Counted from the stretch's first letter, positions 20,120 to 30,099 are shown. The stretch is 64,000 nucleotides of DNA from Oscheius dolichura (GCA_932521035.1 OW051492.1:10788001-10852000); one strand, 5' to 3'. Notes: generated from the sequence alone by a model not told the origin. Program-made: numbers and translations.

Positions 20120-20758
20120 ATGTTGTGGCTATTCTGCATTTTCGCTCTCCTCCCTTCTATTATGACAGAAGACTGCACGCCTGCCAATTGCGGTTTGTCC
20201 AATTTTCCCGGCCGTTAAGGCAAGATTTTAGTGCAAATCCCCTACAATTATTACAACACTTCCGAGATGTTTCGAAATGAACAGCTCAGTATAATTAAAT
20301 ATAATCAAACGAAGTAAGATGCCCCATTAGATCTAAAGCAGCCTGAAGCCTGTACCGTAAGCCTGGGGGCTCGGTTGTGGGTCAGATTGAAGTACCGCGG
20401 CTCTAGGGAGCCTCCGCTTCAGATCCCCAGATTTTTTAGCTTCTGTATGGCTGTTACAAACAACGAAGTTTTTACTTTTGTTCTTCAGGCGTATAATGTA
20501 AGTTTTCGCTTTCTTCTTGTAGTAATTCTTGTTTTTGCAAATACCCTGGATCTTCTGGAAATCAAACTGGAATCCCTGTAAAGAATCATCTTCTTTTTAC
20601 CCCATACATTTTTAGACCCTGTTACGGAACGCGTCCTGATCCCACCGAAGAAAAACCACCCACTATTGTGAACCGAGCTGAAATGACCATGCTCCTGATC
20701 TCCCTAGCGGTCCTTTTCAATTTTAGGAACATAGGAGCCTTGGATACTGGAAATTAGT
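20120..20758 (+). pseudogene. Secreted galectin-like family, copy 4, partial
   Basis: ATG 20120 opens a signal peptide (MLWLFCIFALLPSIMTEDCT). After an intron comes QIPYNYYNTSEMFRNEQLSI followed by IKYNQTK (equivalent to strand 2). A later exon near 20614 starts CYGTRPDPTEEKPPTIVNRA, which resembles the start of the fifth exon but lacks the DNGxHW strand and runs to a stop inside the upstream element of the next copy (20755). Exons 3, 4 and 6 were not found. Either a truncated gene or a decayed copy. Confidence 0.5.
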
Positions 20759-21027
20759 TTTGGAAATTAATTTTTGCTGCCGTTACCCCCAGCAGAAAAT
20801 AGAAAGCGGGATCTTTCCATCTTTCCCGAGTGCTATGTTGTGTTGTATTGTGGAAGCTCCTGATTTCTGGGCTCATCTCTTTAGCCATAGGACGTTTTCC
20901 TATTATTTTTTTTCAATTACAAATGCCAAAAATTTAGCTAAAATTCCTTATAATGAGTTCGACGAATCTGCAACCTATCCAGAGGGAGAGATCATCAGGA
21001 TTACTTACAAGTAAAGTCCTAAAAGAA

Positions 21028-21112
21028 AACATCTTTATTCAAAACTCTTACAAAGCTGTCAAACTTTTATACCTTTGACTTGCCGAGACTTTACAGGTGA
21101 AGGGGTTCGGAG
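21028..21112. repeat. Half element of family A (copy A4)
   Basis: Only the right half is kept: TTTATTCAAAACTCTTACAA then TTGCCGAGACTTTACAGGTG. Confidence 0.7.
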
Positions 21113-21191
21113 TCCAGGGTTGCACGAGATCTCGTCTCGTCTCGTCTCGTCTCGTCTCGCTTTCCAAAACCCCCATCTCGTGCAACCCTGG
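21113..21191. repeat. TCTCG pentanucleotide repeat inside an inverted repeat
   Basis: Six or so tandem TCTCG units (21130-21160) are enclosed by CAGGGTTGCACGAGAT and its complement ATCTCGTGCAACCCTG. Confidence 0.85.
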
Positions 21192-21770
21192 TTGGCAGTC
21201 GGTCTAACCTCAATTTTAATCAATTTTAATTCTCGGTTGTGTAATTGAAGAGCCTACGAGATTTAACACCCTGACTAGGCTGTTCGTCGATTCGTGCTAC
21301 TATAATCCATATGCAAATGTTTTTAAGATCATAGTCTGTGATGCAGTGGCTTAATTTAATGTGTATCCTCGAATAACCTCTCCACTGTGTTTCTGAAACG
21401 GATCTTCTACAACTTTTAGGTAAGACACTGACAGTACCGTTCTTGACTATCCCTTCAGATGTCGCTGAGGCCGATATTATCGAAGACCCCGTTTGCACAC
21501 CGTGATGAATGCACACATAAATTGTTCATGTTTTTGGTTTTAGCTATCAGCTGTACTGTTACATTACAGTTAGGGACTGCAGTTTTATTGCGGGGGAGCA
21601 GCTTATCCATCAAAAAACCCTAGCGCTCAGAAGAAGAACTTGTAATCCATGCGGCGGGACTGCCTACGAAGATGGGTTTCCCACCATTAGGTGACGGGGA
21701 AAACGTTTCGAGTATGGAGCCATGGATACGGAAAACGACTTCCGCTATTCTTTCCAGCCTCGTGCTTCCC

Positions 21771-22389
21771 ATGTGTTGGAAATTCCTTCTATTTTCCTAC
21801 TCCCTGATCACTGGGGAATGTAAACCTCCCTTAAATTCTTTAGTCCCAATTTTTAGTGAACATTCCATACAGTTCTTTCGAAGTTGGACAGCGGCTAACC
21901 TTTCGATATCAGCAGCCAGAGTAAGCTTCTGAAATTTCTGGACGGGACTCGATATTTTCCAGGTTGTGTCTCTCTTTCCATGCTCCCGAAAATGACAACG
22001 TTATATTGCACATGAGGGAAGATGTAAGGGATTCTCTTACAGGAAGATTTGATCTGTTTTCAGAGGCAGTTTATCGACAGGCTTGGGTCCATGTAGTAAG
22101 CCGTCTTCTACAACTTCAGATAAATTTTAGTGACTGTCCCTACTCTCCCTTGATTGACGTCTCCCAAGAGGTGACCATTTACACTCGGGATAATGGATCT
22201 CATTGGACGGTTTGAAACACGTTTTGCCCTTTAATTCGACTCGAATTTCAGTTCACTGCCAATGGAATGGACTGTATTTATAACCTGGGCCTCAGATTTA
22301 ATGATGTAACTTACCTTATTGTGGATTCCTGTGGTGGAAAGGATTATAACGTCTTGGAAATCACTGTTTGCTCGCCGTCAAACCCGTAA
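21771..22389 (+). CDS. Secreted galectin-like family, copy 6
   Basis: This is the most complete copy. Exons: signal peptide MCWKFLLFSYSLITGE (ATG 21771); NIPYSSFEVGQRLTFRYQQP; LCLSFHAPENDNVILHMRED; RQFIDRLGSM; DCPYSPLIDVSQEVTIYTRD then NGSHWT; FTANGMDCIYNLGLRFNDVT to LEITVCSPSNP, TAA 22387. Aligned by eye with galectins, IPYSSFEVGQRLTF matches the first strands (IP-GG--PGQ-L), FHAPENDNVILHM the N-IALHFNPR strand, and TIYTRDNGSHWT-FTANGMDC the E-D-H-F-VFVNG hairpin. The NPR and W-EER sugar contacts are replaced. There are cysteines in strand 3, before strand 5 and at three places in the last exon. Confidence 0.76.
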
Positions 22390-22462
22390 ATCAGACAATA
22401 AAGATTTTATTTTTAGGTCCTAGCTGAAAAATATGGAAAAAATACGGCGCGAGGTTCCCCGG

Positions 22463-22618
22463 GAGCTCGATCATCGATAGTCCGATCCCCCTGCACCTGT
22501 AAAGTCGCAGCAGGGCAATGCCATAAAGGCGACACAGTTTGGTAACAGTTTTGAATAAGGAAGAATCAGCTGCCGAGACTTTACGGGTGGAGGGGAGTGG
22601 CCTATCGAGGGCCGAACC
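22463..22618. repeat. Palindromic element family A (copy A5)
   Basis: Arms CTGCACCTGTAAAGTCGCAG and CTGCCGAGACTTTACGGGTG; outer arms ATCGATAGTCCGATC and CTATCGAGGGCCGAACC. Located between the convergent copies 6 and 7. Confidence 0.87.
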
Positions 22619-22678
22619 GTATCCATTACACGGTAGAAGAAAGAAGCCATAAGACTAGAAATAAACGATTTATTATGC

Positions 22679-23389
22679 TTACGCATCACAGACTTTGACA
22701 TCAAGGACGTTGGAGTAGTTATTACCATAACAGGAGTCGGCGAAGATGTTCTGTAAGGCAGAAAATCTTGTGTGTTCTTCGATGATACAGCTAAGCCCAT
22801 TGGAAAACCACTAGAAGTGATTATTTGTTAGTAAAATGGATACCGTCCAATGGGTTCCGTTGTCGGTAACGTAGACCGTAATCTCTTTGGAAGTATCAAT
22901 CTGGGGCACGGGATCGGAATCAAAACAGGGACTGAAATACCATATTTCCTACAAATTTCCACAATTTATGCAGTGGTCCTACTCTCCTCTTAGGGTCTGA
23001 AAATCTCTGATCTTACCTCGATTTATCGTCGACAGGGGTAAGTCTTCGATTGTAAAAAGCAGCTTGCACCTATAAATCTCATTTTTAAGTGGGTAAAATG
23101 ATACTTTCTACCGTGTCGTTCATTTCCAGTACAACGTTATACCCGCCCTCTTTTATTTGGAATGACAAACACAAGCTGGAATTTAAAATCACCTGGGTCT
23201 TTATCAACTTACTGCGGCTGTTGGTATCGAATCATGATCCATTGTCCCACTTGAAATGAGTTATATACCAGTTTAACTAAAATTATTAATAGGCTACAGG
23301 TTAGGGAAATTAAACATACAGCCCTCCTCCGGCCTCTGCGGCTGTATGGTTATGAAAATGAACGAAAAAAGAAATGATTTCGGCAACAT
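22679..23389 (-). CDS. Secreted galectin-like family, copy 7
   Basis: Six minus-strand exons: signal peptide MLPKSFLFSFIFITIQ (ATG 23389); KLVYNSFQVGQWIMIRYQQP; LCLSFQIKEGGYNVVLEMND; VQAAFYNRRLTPVDD; PCFDSDPVPQIDTSKEITVY then VTDNGTHWT; WFSNGLSCIIEEHTRFSALQ to NVLDVKVCDA with stop at 22679. All exon borders match copy 6, so it is intact by inspection. The canonical galectin NPR is LEMND here. The signal peptide continues into a Pro/Arg/Glu stretch (PQRPEEG) before the intron. The conserved upstream element lies 60 bp before the ATG. Confidence 0.76.
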
Positions 23390-23682
23390 AGTGGAAAAGG
23401 GGAGCGTAAGTGAGCAGTGCACCGAAAAGTAATTTCGGTGTCCATGGCTTCCAGGAAGGAGCCCTTCCGCTTTATTCAATTAGCAAAAAAAGGAGTAACC
23501 CTATATTTTTCGGAGTAACCCCATATTTTTAGGGGGAACTTCCTCCAAATATGCACCTCTTTAGGTCGAATCCTAATGAAGACTTCTACTTCTAATAGAG
23601 AGTTCGCATCCTAATGGAGAATCGGCCGCTCCCTCGGCCCGCGATTGTCATGAGGACGTACATATATTTTGCCCTATATATT

Positions 23683-23986
23683 TATAGTCTACTTCCAATG
23701 GGAAAAAATTCAGGGCTCGTTTCTGTGGATTCCTCTATCAGATCTTCTTCGCCAGGGGCATTCACTAGGGAAGGCACAAACCCAGGCTCAAACATCCGAT
23801 TTCCAAACCTCCAGCCCTCGGAGATCCTGGGCAACACAAGGGCTGTGTATGTGTGGCTTGACCTTGGCCTGGTTTTACCGGTTTTGAACGGATTCAAATT
23901 TGCCGGTGCTTCTCCTCTACAGGACCAAGGCTGAAAGTTTCCTGGTCCCGCAGCGGAGAGGGATTTCCGTTGGAAATGGACTATAA
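23683..23986. repeat. Family B element (B3) with nested fragment of repeat C
   Basis: The left end TATAGTCTACTTCCAATGG and right end CCGTTGGAAATGGACTATA are those of family B, but the element is about 300 bp long instead of 130. The extra segment (about 23725-23850: CCTCTATCAGATCTTCTTCG through AAACCTCCAGCCC) is repeat C in reverse orientation. Repeat C therefore entered an existing B element. Confidence 0.78.
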
Positions 23987-24288
23987 AATAGATTTCTAGA
24001 TGTGGGGCGAAGAATTCTGCTGTAGAAGGAAGGAAACCCTACGACTCGACCAAATCACTGCCCTTGCCCTTGGAGACTGAAACCAACGAGCCTAATATAC
24101 TTGACGTCTGTGTCAGCACATAATATTAAAAATGATGCATGTATTATTTTAATAGAAGAAAATAGAAACAACCTATTTTTATCACAGTTAGCCGACTTTC
24201 AATGGTCATGGTGCCCCTCCCCTAATCGCCTTTACTCTTCACCGCCTTCTCTTCTAATCCAGTCCATTTCTGTCCCCCGTTATCACGA

Positions 24289-25011
24289 ATGAGAAGAGCT
24301 TTCTTTTCTCTTCTTTTCCTCTCAACTTGGTCCTTGGTGGATTCGTTGAACTGTTACCATCAAGTCAGTACGGATGTCCACGCCGCGCCCTCGGTGAATG
24401 CGACCAGGTACTGTAGAAAGGACCGCTCCATGTGTTTGAAGTGAGCTATTTCTTGAGCTGATTAGAATGGTATAATGTCAGGACAATTGTGAATAAAAAT
24501 AACGGCGGGACGAAAACCCAAATCTTGACGAGGACCTGCGACGATGGGGGATATCAGTGCGCCAATGCGGTAAGAGACGTCTTCCTCCCTATTTAGGGCG
24601 GGAAACCAGGTTCAGGTCAGTAAGGCGCATTCTGGGGGGAAGCGTGTTATCTTTGCGCTTTTTCGGTGCAATTCTATAATCTCTGTCATACTGTATTTCG
24701 TATATTGCACCAAAAAAGAGCAAAGGTGGCCCGCTTCGCCCGAGAATGCATCTTATTGGCCCGGACCTGGTTTACCGTCCTATTCCCGTCTTTTCTCATT
24801 AAACCTGATTTTCATTAACCTTTAAATTAATATCAAAATGAAGAGAAAGATACGGTAGAAATTCTAGGCGGTCTCCTCCGGGCAGTGTCGAACAATCAAA
24901 GACATTAAGACTTGCTGTTGCGACGATGCCGATTACTGTAATTCTGGTCCTCTCTCTTTGAATTTCTTCTCCTTCCTCAGTTTTCTATCTTTCTTACGAT
25001 TAAATCAATAA
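24289..25011 (+). CDS. Ly6/uPAR-like GPI-type protein 1
   Basis: Exons 24289-24440, 24482-24569 and 24868-25011. Signal peptide MRRAFFSLLFLSTWSLVDS, mature start LNCYHQVSTD, first half to YCRKDRSMCLK, second exon with RTCDDGGYQC and third with SGQCRTIKDIKTCCCDDADY then CNSG and a hydrophobic tail rich in Phe and Leu. The final CCCxxxxxCN and hydrophobic tail mark a three-finger (Ly6/uPAR) or nematode ET-module domain held at the cell surface by GPI. The middle-exon motif is TCDDGGYQC rather than YGCDxxxxxC. The second intron carries a palindromic element (24600-24775). The TTATC site is at 24279. Confidence 0.8.
24600..24775. repeat. Foldback element in a Ly6-like intron
   Basis: Left arm AAACCAGGTTCAGGTCAGTA ... 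TTTTTCGGTGCAATTCT pairs imperfectly with right arm TTGCACCAAAAAAGAGCAAA ... GGCCCGGACCTGGTTTACC. A diverged piece of the right arm also occurs at about 10420-10450. Confidence 0.72.
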
Positions 25012-25139
25012 AATTTCCTCATCTTTCTGTTCTTGATTTTTGTTGAACGGCGCTTTTCCCGCTAATCCAGCTATCAGCCTGTCTAATCCGAGAAATATGA
25101 CGGTTCTAATCAGTTCTTCTCCTCTTTTGGGGGTCAAAA

Positions 25140-25753
25140 ATGCGGGTTCTTCTTCTTCTAATGGGTCTAACTACAGTCTACTCGTTGAGATGCTATAATT
25201 TATGTGAGTTTTTATATAAATAAGGGGTAGATTTCTTTTAGCGTCCAAAAATAAAGACATCAGTCCAGAATTGAAGACACCGACAGTGGAATGCGGTACT
25301 AATTCGTCTCTATGCTATAAGTAGGCTATTTTCTTTAAAAATATTCGACACCATTGAATCAAGCAATCCGTTGGGGACCATTTAAACGTCATAGACCTTT
25401 AAAATTAAAATTGTATGGCTTTCTAGAGCAGTTTTGGACATCAAGGCAGATGAATCGCACTATACCTACGTGATGTATGGTTGCGATGACGATTCACAGA
25501 TTTGTACCTTTTCTGTAAGTTTTCTGCCTTATTTTTTACCTAAAAATCATCAAATACTCCATTTTATCCACGTTTTATTTAACTAATTCTCCAATTTTAG
25601 GGCGTGACCTCAGGAAATTGTCGAAAAAACGCCGGCGTCAATATGTGCTGCTGTTCTGAGGATCTCTGCAACCATTCTTCCCATCATTTTACCAATTTCT
25701 TCATTTCTTTATGTCTACATTGCTCAATTAGTTTTTTATTGCAAAAATTCTGA
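25140..25753 (+). CDS. Ly6/uPAR-like GPI-type protein 2
   Basis: Four exons: 25140-25203, 25242-25320, 25437-25514 and 25601-25753. Signal peptide MRVLLLLMGLTTVYS, then LRCYNL; CGTNSSLCYK ends exon 2; exon 3 has YVMYGCDDDSQICTFS; exon 4 has GVTSGNCRKNAGVNMCCCSE then DLCN and a hydrophobic end. Introns fall in phases 1, 2 and 0 as in most members of the array. An N-glycosylation site (NSS) is present. The C-terminal segment (FTNFFISLCLHCSISFLLQK) is a plausible GPI signal. TTATC at about 25790 belongs to the next gene. Confidence 0.84.
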
Positions 25754-25829
25754 ATAAAATGACTAACAAAGGTTGGGTTTGTCCCTTATCAATCCGTCCT
25801 GCTATCTTGCACCCCGGCATTCGTCACCT

Positions 25830-26370
25830 ATGAGGACAGCCGTTATTCTTTTCTTGGTATTTGCCCCTGTACAATCTACAGTCTTATGTTATAGTTTGTG
25901 TGAGTTTCCCAGGCTTTTGGGGTAGTGAAAAGTGTGGTTAGCAGTGGGGCGCGGTTACTTTGCACCCTTTTTGAGATAATAGGAAAAAGACGTTAATTTA
26001 ACAGGAAAATGTCTATATTTTATTGCTAACAATGTATAATATCGTTTTAGTCTCCGAAGACTACCGAACAACCCCAAACACAACCACAAAGCTGGTCAAA
26101 TGTGAAGGACCAGACGCCCTATGCACAAAGTAAGACTCTTCCACTTTTTTTATCCATATTCTGTATAGGACCGTGACATTCCGAGCGGTGTCTTACGGTT
26201 GTGACGTCTATGGAGAAGCCTGCTTCGCTATGGGAGCCAAAAAGAACAGCTGTAATAAGGATGGAGGGGTGAATATGTGCTGCTGCGATTCGGATAAGTG
26301 TAATTCGTCCAGATCTCATTCTTTCCTCTATTTGGCATTATTTCCGATCGTTTCCTCCTTATATTTATAG
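25830..26370 (+). CDS. Ly6/uPAR-like GPI-type protein 3
   Basis: Signal peptide MRTAVILFLVFAPVQS from ATG 25830, mature start TVLCYSL. Exon 2 (from about 26050) has EDYRTTPNTTTKLVKCEGPD then ALCTK; the last exon carries SYGCDVYGEACFAMGAKKNS and GGVNMCCCDSDKCNSS before a hydrophobic GPI-type tail ending at TAG 26368. Here the third and fourth exons of the usual plan are fused (no intron between GEACF and GAKKN). A TTATC lies 40 bp upstream of the ATG. Confidence 0.82.
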
Positions 26371-26506
26371 AGAAATCAATAAATTCGTCTTTATTTACCA
26401 GAAGGAAGCTGTTATCAGCCAGGAGGGTAGGCAAATTCCGCTGGGGAGAAATTCGCGTCGGTGATTAGCCTTTTGCCGCCAGCTTTGAATTATTATCCTG
26501 CTTGTT

Positions 26507-26636
26507 TATAGTCCATTTCCAACGGATTTTCCACGTTCAAATTTGGCGGCGCATCTCCGTTGCGGGGCCGGCTTTGAAAGCTTCCTGGTCCCGCAGCGGA
26601 GAGGTTATTCCGAGGAAAACCCGTTGGAAATGGACT
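26507..26636. repeat. Palindromic element family B (copy B4)
   Basis: TATAGTCCATTTCCAACGGA and CCCGTTGGAAATGGACTT ends; centre TCTCCGTTGCGGGGCCGG / GGTCCCGCAGCGGAGAGG. Confidence 0.88.
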
Positions 26637-26659
26637 TGTCATTGATCCTATAGGTCAAG

Positions 26660-26850
26660 TGTCCTCCAAATGGTGAGAAAATGACCAAGAAATCGAAACG
26701 AAAAAAACGAGAAAAAAGTTAAGCCTAAGTTAAACCTAAATCGCGAATAACTCCTTCACTTTTGAGTTTTCTGAAAAATTGAGTACAGCGTTTTGTAGAG
26801 AATTTTCTGGCGCACAAGATTTATTTCTCTGATTTTTTCCCAAAAAAGAT
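26660..26850. repeat. Second copy of the repeat at 7081-7230
   Basis: AAAAAAGTTAAGCCTAAGTT through TTTGTAGAGAATTTTCTGGC matches the copy at 7081. It lies downstream of the minus-strand gene at 26968. Confidence 0.6.
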
Positions 26851-26967
26851 TTTCCCATATGCAGAAAAGCAAGACGAGAGAAATTTGTAGCTAATTTCAC
26901 GATTTAAGCCAATTTACCATGAAAACACCCTTTATTATGCTCAAAATTCAAAGAAATTGACTAAGAG

Positions 26968-27287
26968 TCAAATATATCCCGTAGTGATTGGTTCATATTG
27001 ACTTTTCTGGCGAAATGTTAAAAATACGCAGTAACCCATAACCGCAATGGTTATTACGACGGAGGCGGCCATTATTAACCTGAAATTGGGCATTTTGGTT
27101 ACGGTAATGGGAAAACTCACGCTGCCGCTGTTTTATTACAGTGCATACTATCCAGCATGTCCGCCGTGCAGATATCAATAAAATTATTGGGCGACACCCA
27201 CGGCTCGGTATCATTTATCCTCCAAATGACTTGATTTTCCGCCAGAGCGGCAACAAAAATGAAGGTTAGAAATGAAAATAGGAGCAT
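26968..27287 (-). CDS. Small type I membrane protein, unrecognised
   Basis: Two exons. ATG 27287 starts a signal peptide (MLLFSFLTFIFVAALA), followed by a short extracellular part (ENQVIWRINDTEPWVSPNNF; an NDT glycosylation site; cysteines in IDICTAD and MHCNK). Exon 2 encodes one membrane helix (IMAASVVITIAVMGYCVFLT) and a short tail FRQKSQYEPITTGYI. About 95 residues. Same general plan as the gene at 28446, signal peptide plus small ectodomain plus one helix, but without sequence similarity I can be sure of. Function unknown. Confidence 0.68.
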
Positions 27288-27549
27288 TTTGACAGATTGA
27301 GAGGGTTTTATGGGGACGAGGAGGATATTCAGGTGATTATCGAGAGGGAGAGAGGGCAGCTCATTTCCTGGAGATAATAAGAAGGGAAGAAGACCTTCGG
27401 GGAATCAAAAGAGGTAATATTAGGGCTATGGAAGTAGTACGTGATCTATAGAGGTCAGTAGGCGATAATGGATAAAGATCAATGAAAAGAAGAGACGAGG
27501 GGAGGCTCCTGGTCCAAAATCGAATGACGTCGTCTCTACTTCTCTACTT

Positions 27550-27965
27550 CTGCATACCGCTGGAAGAGATCTCCGCCAGAATTAATTTCTGGCACCTATT
27601 TTGGCTTGAAATAGGCCCTATACTAACCTTCCCCAGCAGTCTCCATTGAGTTATCCCCTCCCGTGACTGATGGAGGAGTCACACCCCGAAATATTGACTA
27701 GAATAGAAGTCCAATAGCTCATTCGATTCGTCTCGTCGAGCTGGTTAAGAAAAACTTATTCCCATCGCTGGAGTCCTTCTTATTCAACAACACCAGGGCG
27801 AAAAAGAGAAATGGAAGATTTGATTTTTCCAACTTTCTTCCCCAAGACCTTCAAGAGGCTTGGAAATCGCCTGTTTGAGCCGGGGTTTGAGTTTCTCCCA
27901 ATAAATGGACCCTGGGAAAGAATATCTGATAGAGAAATCCGCATAATGAACTTGAATTTTTCAAA
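27550..27965 (+). repeat. Dispersed repeat C (copy C3)
   Basis: CATACCGCTGGAAGAGATCT ... GAAATAGGCCCTATACTAAC ... GGGAAAGAATATCTGATAGAGA. An open frame at 27811 is inside it and not conserved. Confidence 0.82.
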
Positions 27966-28445
27966 TCATCTGATGGTGGAGATTACCACAGCCTAGCCAA
28001 TCTCTAGCCCCCGAAATCACTTTTTTTGGGTGGTACGATATTTCCGTGACTTTCAGTCAAAATTCCAGCCTCAAGACTCCAAAGATTCTATTGTAGTCCT
28101 GATGGAACGGAAAAAAAGTATAGAAAATAGGAAAACAAGAGGGAGAACGAGACCAATTAGTGTCAGAACTCCAGGCAAACACTTCTTTCTTTTCCTTGAA
28201 AGTCCTTGTTATGATAGAGTAATTAATTCCCTCAGGTAGTCCCAGACTTTCCGGGTGGATAGAAGCTTGTTTTCTTCGGTGGGAAGAGATATCCGAGAGG
28301 AAAGTCTATGGGAAGGGAAAATCTCCCTTTCCAAGAATGAACCGATCCCGTTTCCGGCTCTACAAGGTTTTCAGGTCCCAAAAAGAACTTTTGAGAGATT
28401 TATGCTGATTTTTCGTTGTATACAGCCCATTATAAAGGGAAATAG
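27966..28445. other. Intergenic, no gene seen
   Basis: Several open frames but none has a paralogue, signal peptide or exon plan matching the neighbours. Confidence 0.35.
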
Positions 28446-28814
28446 TCAAACTTGACGACAGTATGCCATGGAGAATTCTTTGCTATCGCAGGAGAGGAGC
28501 TCGCTGTCCAGGCTGCCCAGTTCCTTTTCCATTTCTTGGACTTTTCTGAGGAGGACAACATCCTGACGGATCAAGAGGTAGGCTACTCCGATGATTATTA
28601 GACTAAATTCGATATTTAATAGACAAAATAGGAATACTTACACGACAAGGACTAGGGTATAGTTCTGTTTCAATTCGTAGAACCAAGCACCGCCATCTCC
28701 ACAGGATTCAGAAGATTCAAAAATTTCTGTAGCATTTTGGAAGAGCTCCGTCACGTTGAGAGGCTGGGATACGGTAGCAGAAGCTGCCAGAAGGAGGAGA
28801 AGGGCAGTCTTCAT
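28446..28814 (-). CDS. Small type I membrane protein with cytosolic coiled coil
   Basis: Two exons. ATG 28814: signal peptide MKTALLLLLAASATVSQ, a short ectodomain with two glycosylation sites (NVTEL, NATEI) and a cysteine (ESCGDGG), a membrane helix (YTLVLVVVLIIIGVAYLLI) split by the intron, then a heptad-rich tail (DVVLLRKVQEMEKELGSLDS) ending in CDSKEFSMAYCRQV. About 110 residues. A membrane-proximal coiled coil suggests dimerisation. No family recognised. Confidence 0.7.
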
Positions 28815-29110
28815 GGTGAGATAGACGGGAAGAGTACTAACTAATAATTAGCGGCGAATTCCCCGAAGACAAGAGAAGGAGAGGTCAGGGGAGGGTCTAG
28901 TTACCCGGGAAACGAGTATAAGACACTTTTTCGAAGTTAAGAAAGGCCACCCAGTGAGAAAGTGGCGAATTTCATTTGACTGATGGAAATACCCCGCGAG
29001 TTGGAGATTAGAATTCTGATTCGGCTACCCTTTTCTTCTCTATCAGGTACCGGGAAGAGACAGGAAAACAAGGTCAACAAAATATCTTCATTTTGGGGAA
29101 AACAGTTCTT

Positions 29111-29820
29111 CTAATAGAGGAATTTCACAAGAAGTGGGAGAAAAGCAGCAGTGAAGACAGCGGGAAACCGGGAAGAGTTGCACTTGTCCGAATCACAGCA
29201 GCACAAGGTTACTCCTTTTTCTGAGTGACATTTACCGGACTTTAGACTCTGTAAACATCCATATTATAAGATTAGGAAGACGTTTTAATAGTCCTTGTGG
29301 GGGGAAACTACAAAAAAGACTCTTGCAACGGCTCGGTCCTCGTTAGTCCGATCCCCTGCACCCGTACAGTCTCGGCAAGGCAACGATATAAAGATATCAC
29401 AGTTTTGTAACAGTTTTGAATAAATGTGAATCAGCTGCCGAGACTTTACGGGTGCAGGGGACCGGACTATCATGCCCCGAGCCGATATTTCAGCTTTGTA
29501 GGAATTAAACTCACGTTTTGCGCACAGGTGCCAGCTTCATCACATCCAAATGCTGCTCCTTTTTGGTCTTTAGTGTTAAAAGTTGTTCTGTAATGGATTG
29601 TTTAATAAAATTTTCACGACGGAAACGAACTTAAAACATAATTTCGTGTTGGTGAGGCATGCAATAGTATCATTTGGCTTGTAGTTGTTGTCCGTTAGAG
29701 AACCTGGAACACTTATCAATAATTAATTTAATTATGTTGCTTACCGCCATTATAACAAACCAAAGCATAGGATTGAAGACAGATTAGAGTCAGAAGAGCG
29801 AAAAGAACCAGAGCCTGCAT
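29111..29820 (-). CDS. Ly6/uPAR-like GPI-type protein 4
   Basis: Minus strand, ATG 29820. Signal peptide MQALVLFALLTLICLQSYA then LVCYNG; exon 2 with SLTDNNYKPNDTIACLTNTK then LCF; exon 3 with AAFGCDEAGTCAQN; exon 4 with SLKSGKCHSEKGVTLCCCDS then DKCNSSRF and a hydrophobic tail to TAG at 29111. The third intron is enlarged by a family A element (29328-29484). Closest in sequence to the genes at 30100 and 60418 (shared YKP and CCCDxDxCN). Confidence 0.82.
29328..29484. repeat. Palindromic element family A (copy A6)
   Basis: Arms CTGCACCCGTACAGTCTCGG and CCGAGACTTTACGGGTGCAG; outer arms GGCTCGGTCCTCG and CGAGCCG. In an intron of the Ly6-like gene 29111. Confidence 0.9.
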
Positions 29821-30099
29821 GGTGAGGGGTGGCGGATGGCTAGAGACGCTTCTCCCCGGTCCGAGCGCCTTTTTATTCGTATTTGCCGATGATAATCGCT
29901 CAAACTGTTGACATAGAGGGCAACTTTGTGGGAAAACGAGCTTTTTTCCACATTGCTCATCCTTTTATGACCGCGAAATGCCACCTTTTCAAAGAAGATT
30001 TCAAAAGAGCTGACTGACTTCAGTCAAAGTCTAGTTTGAACAAGGAAGAGACCGTTTTACACGGGGTTTTTCGTCAATTTTTATCCATTTCATACATTT

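Larger units (their letters stand above)
20836..21354 (+). pseudogene. Secreted galectin-like family, copy 5, degenerate
   Basis: The signal-peptide exon reads LWKLLISGLISLAIG, but in that frame no ATG precedes it; the ATG at 20836 is in another frame. The second exon (AKIPYNEFDESATYPEGEII followed by RITYK) is intact with a good donor at 21013. A last exon is recognisable near 21237-21354 (CVIEEPTRFNTLTRLFVDSC to VFKIIVCDAVA). Between them stand a half family A element and a pentanucleotide repeat in place of exons 3-5. Probably a pseudogene. Confidence 0.62.
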
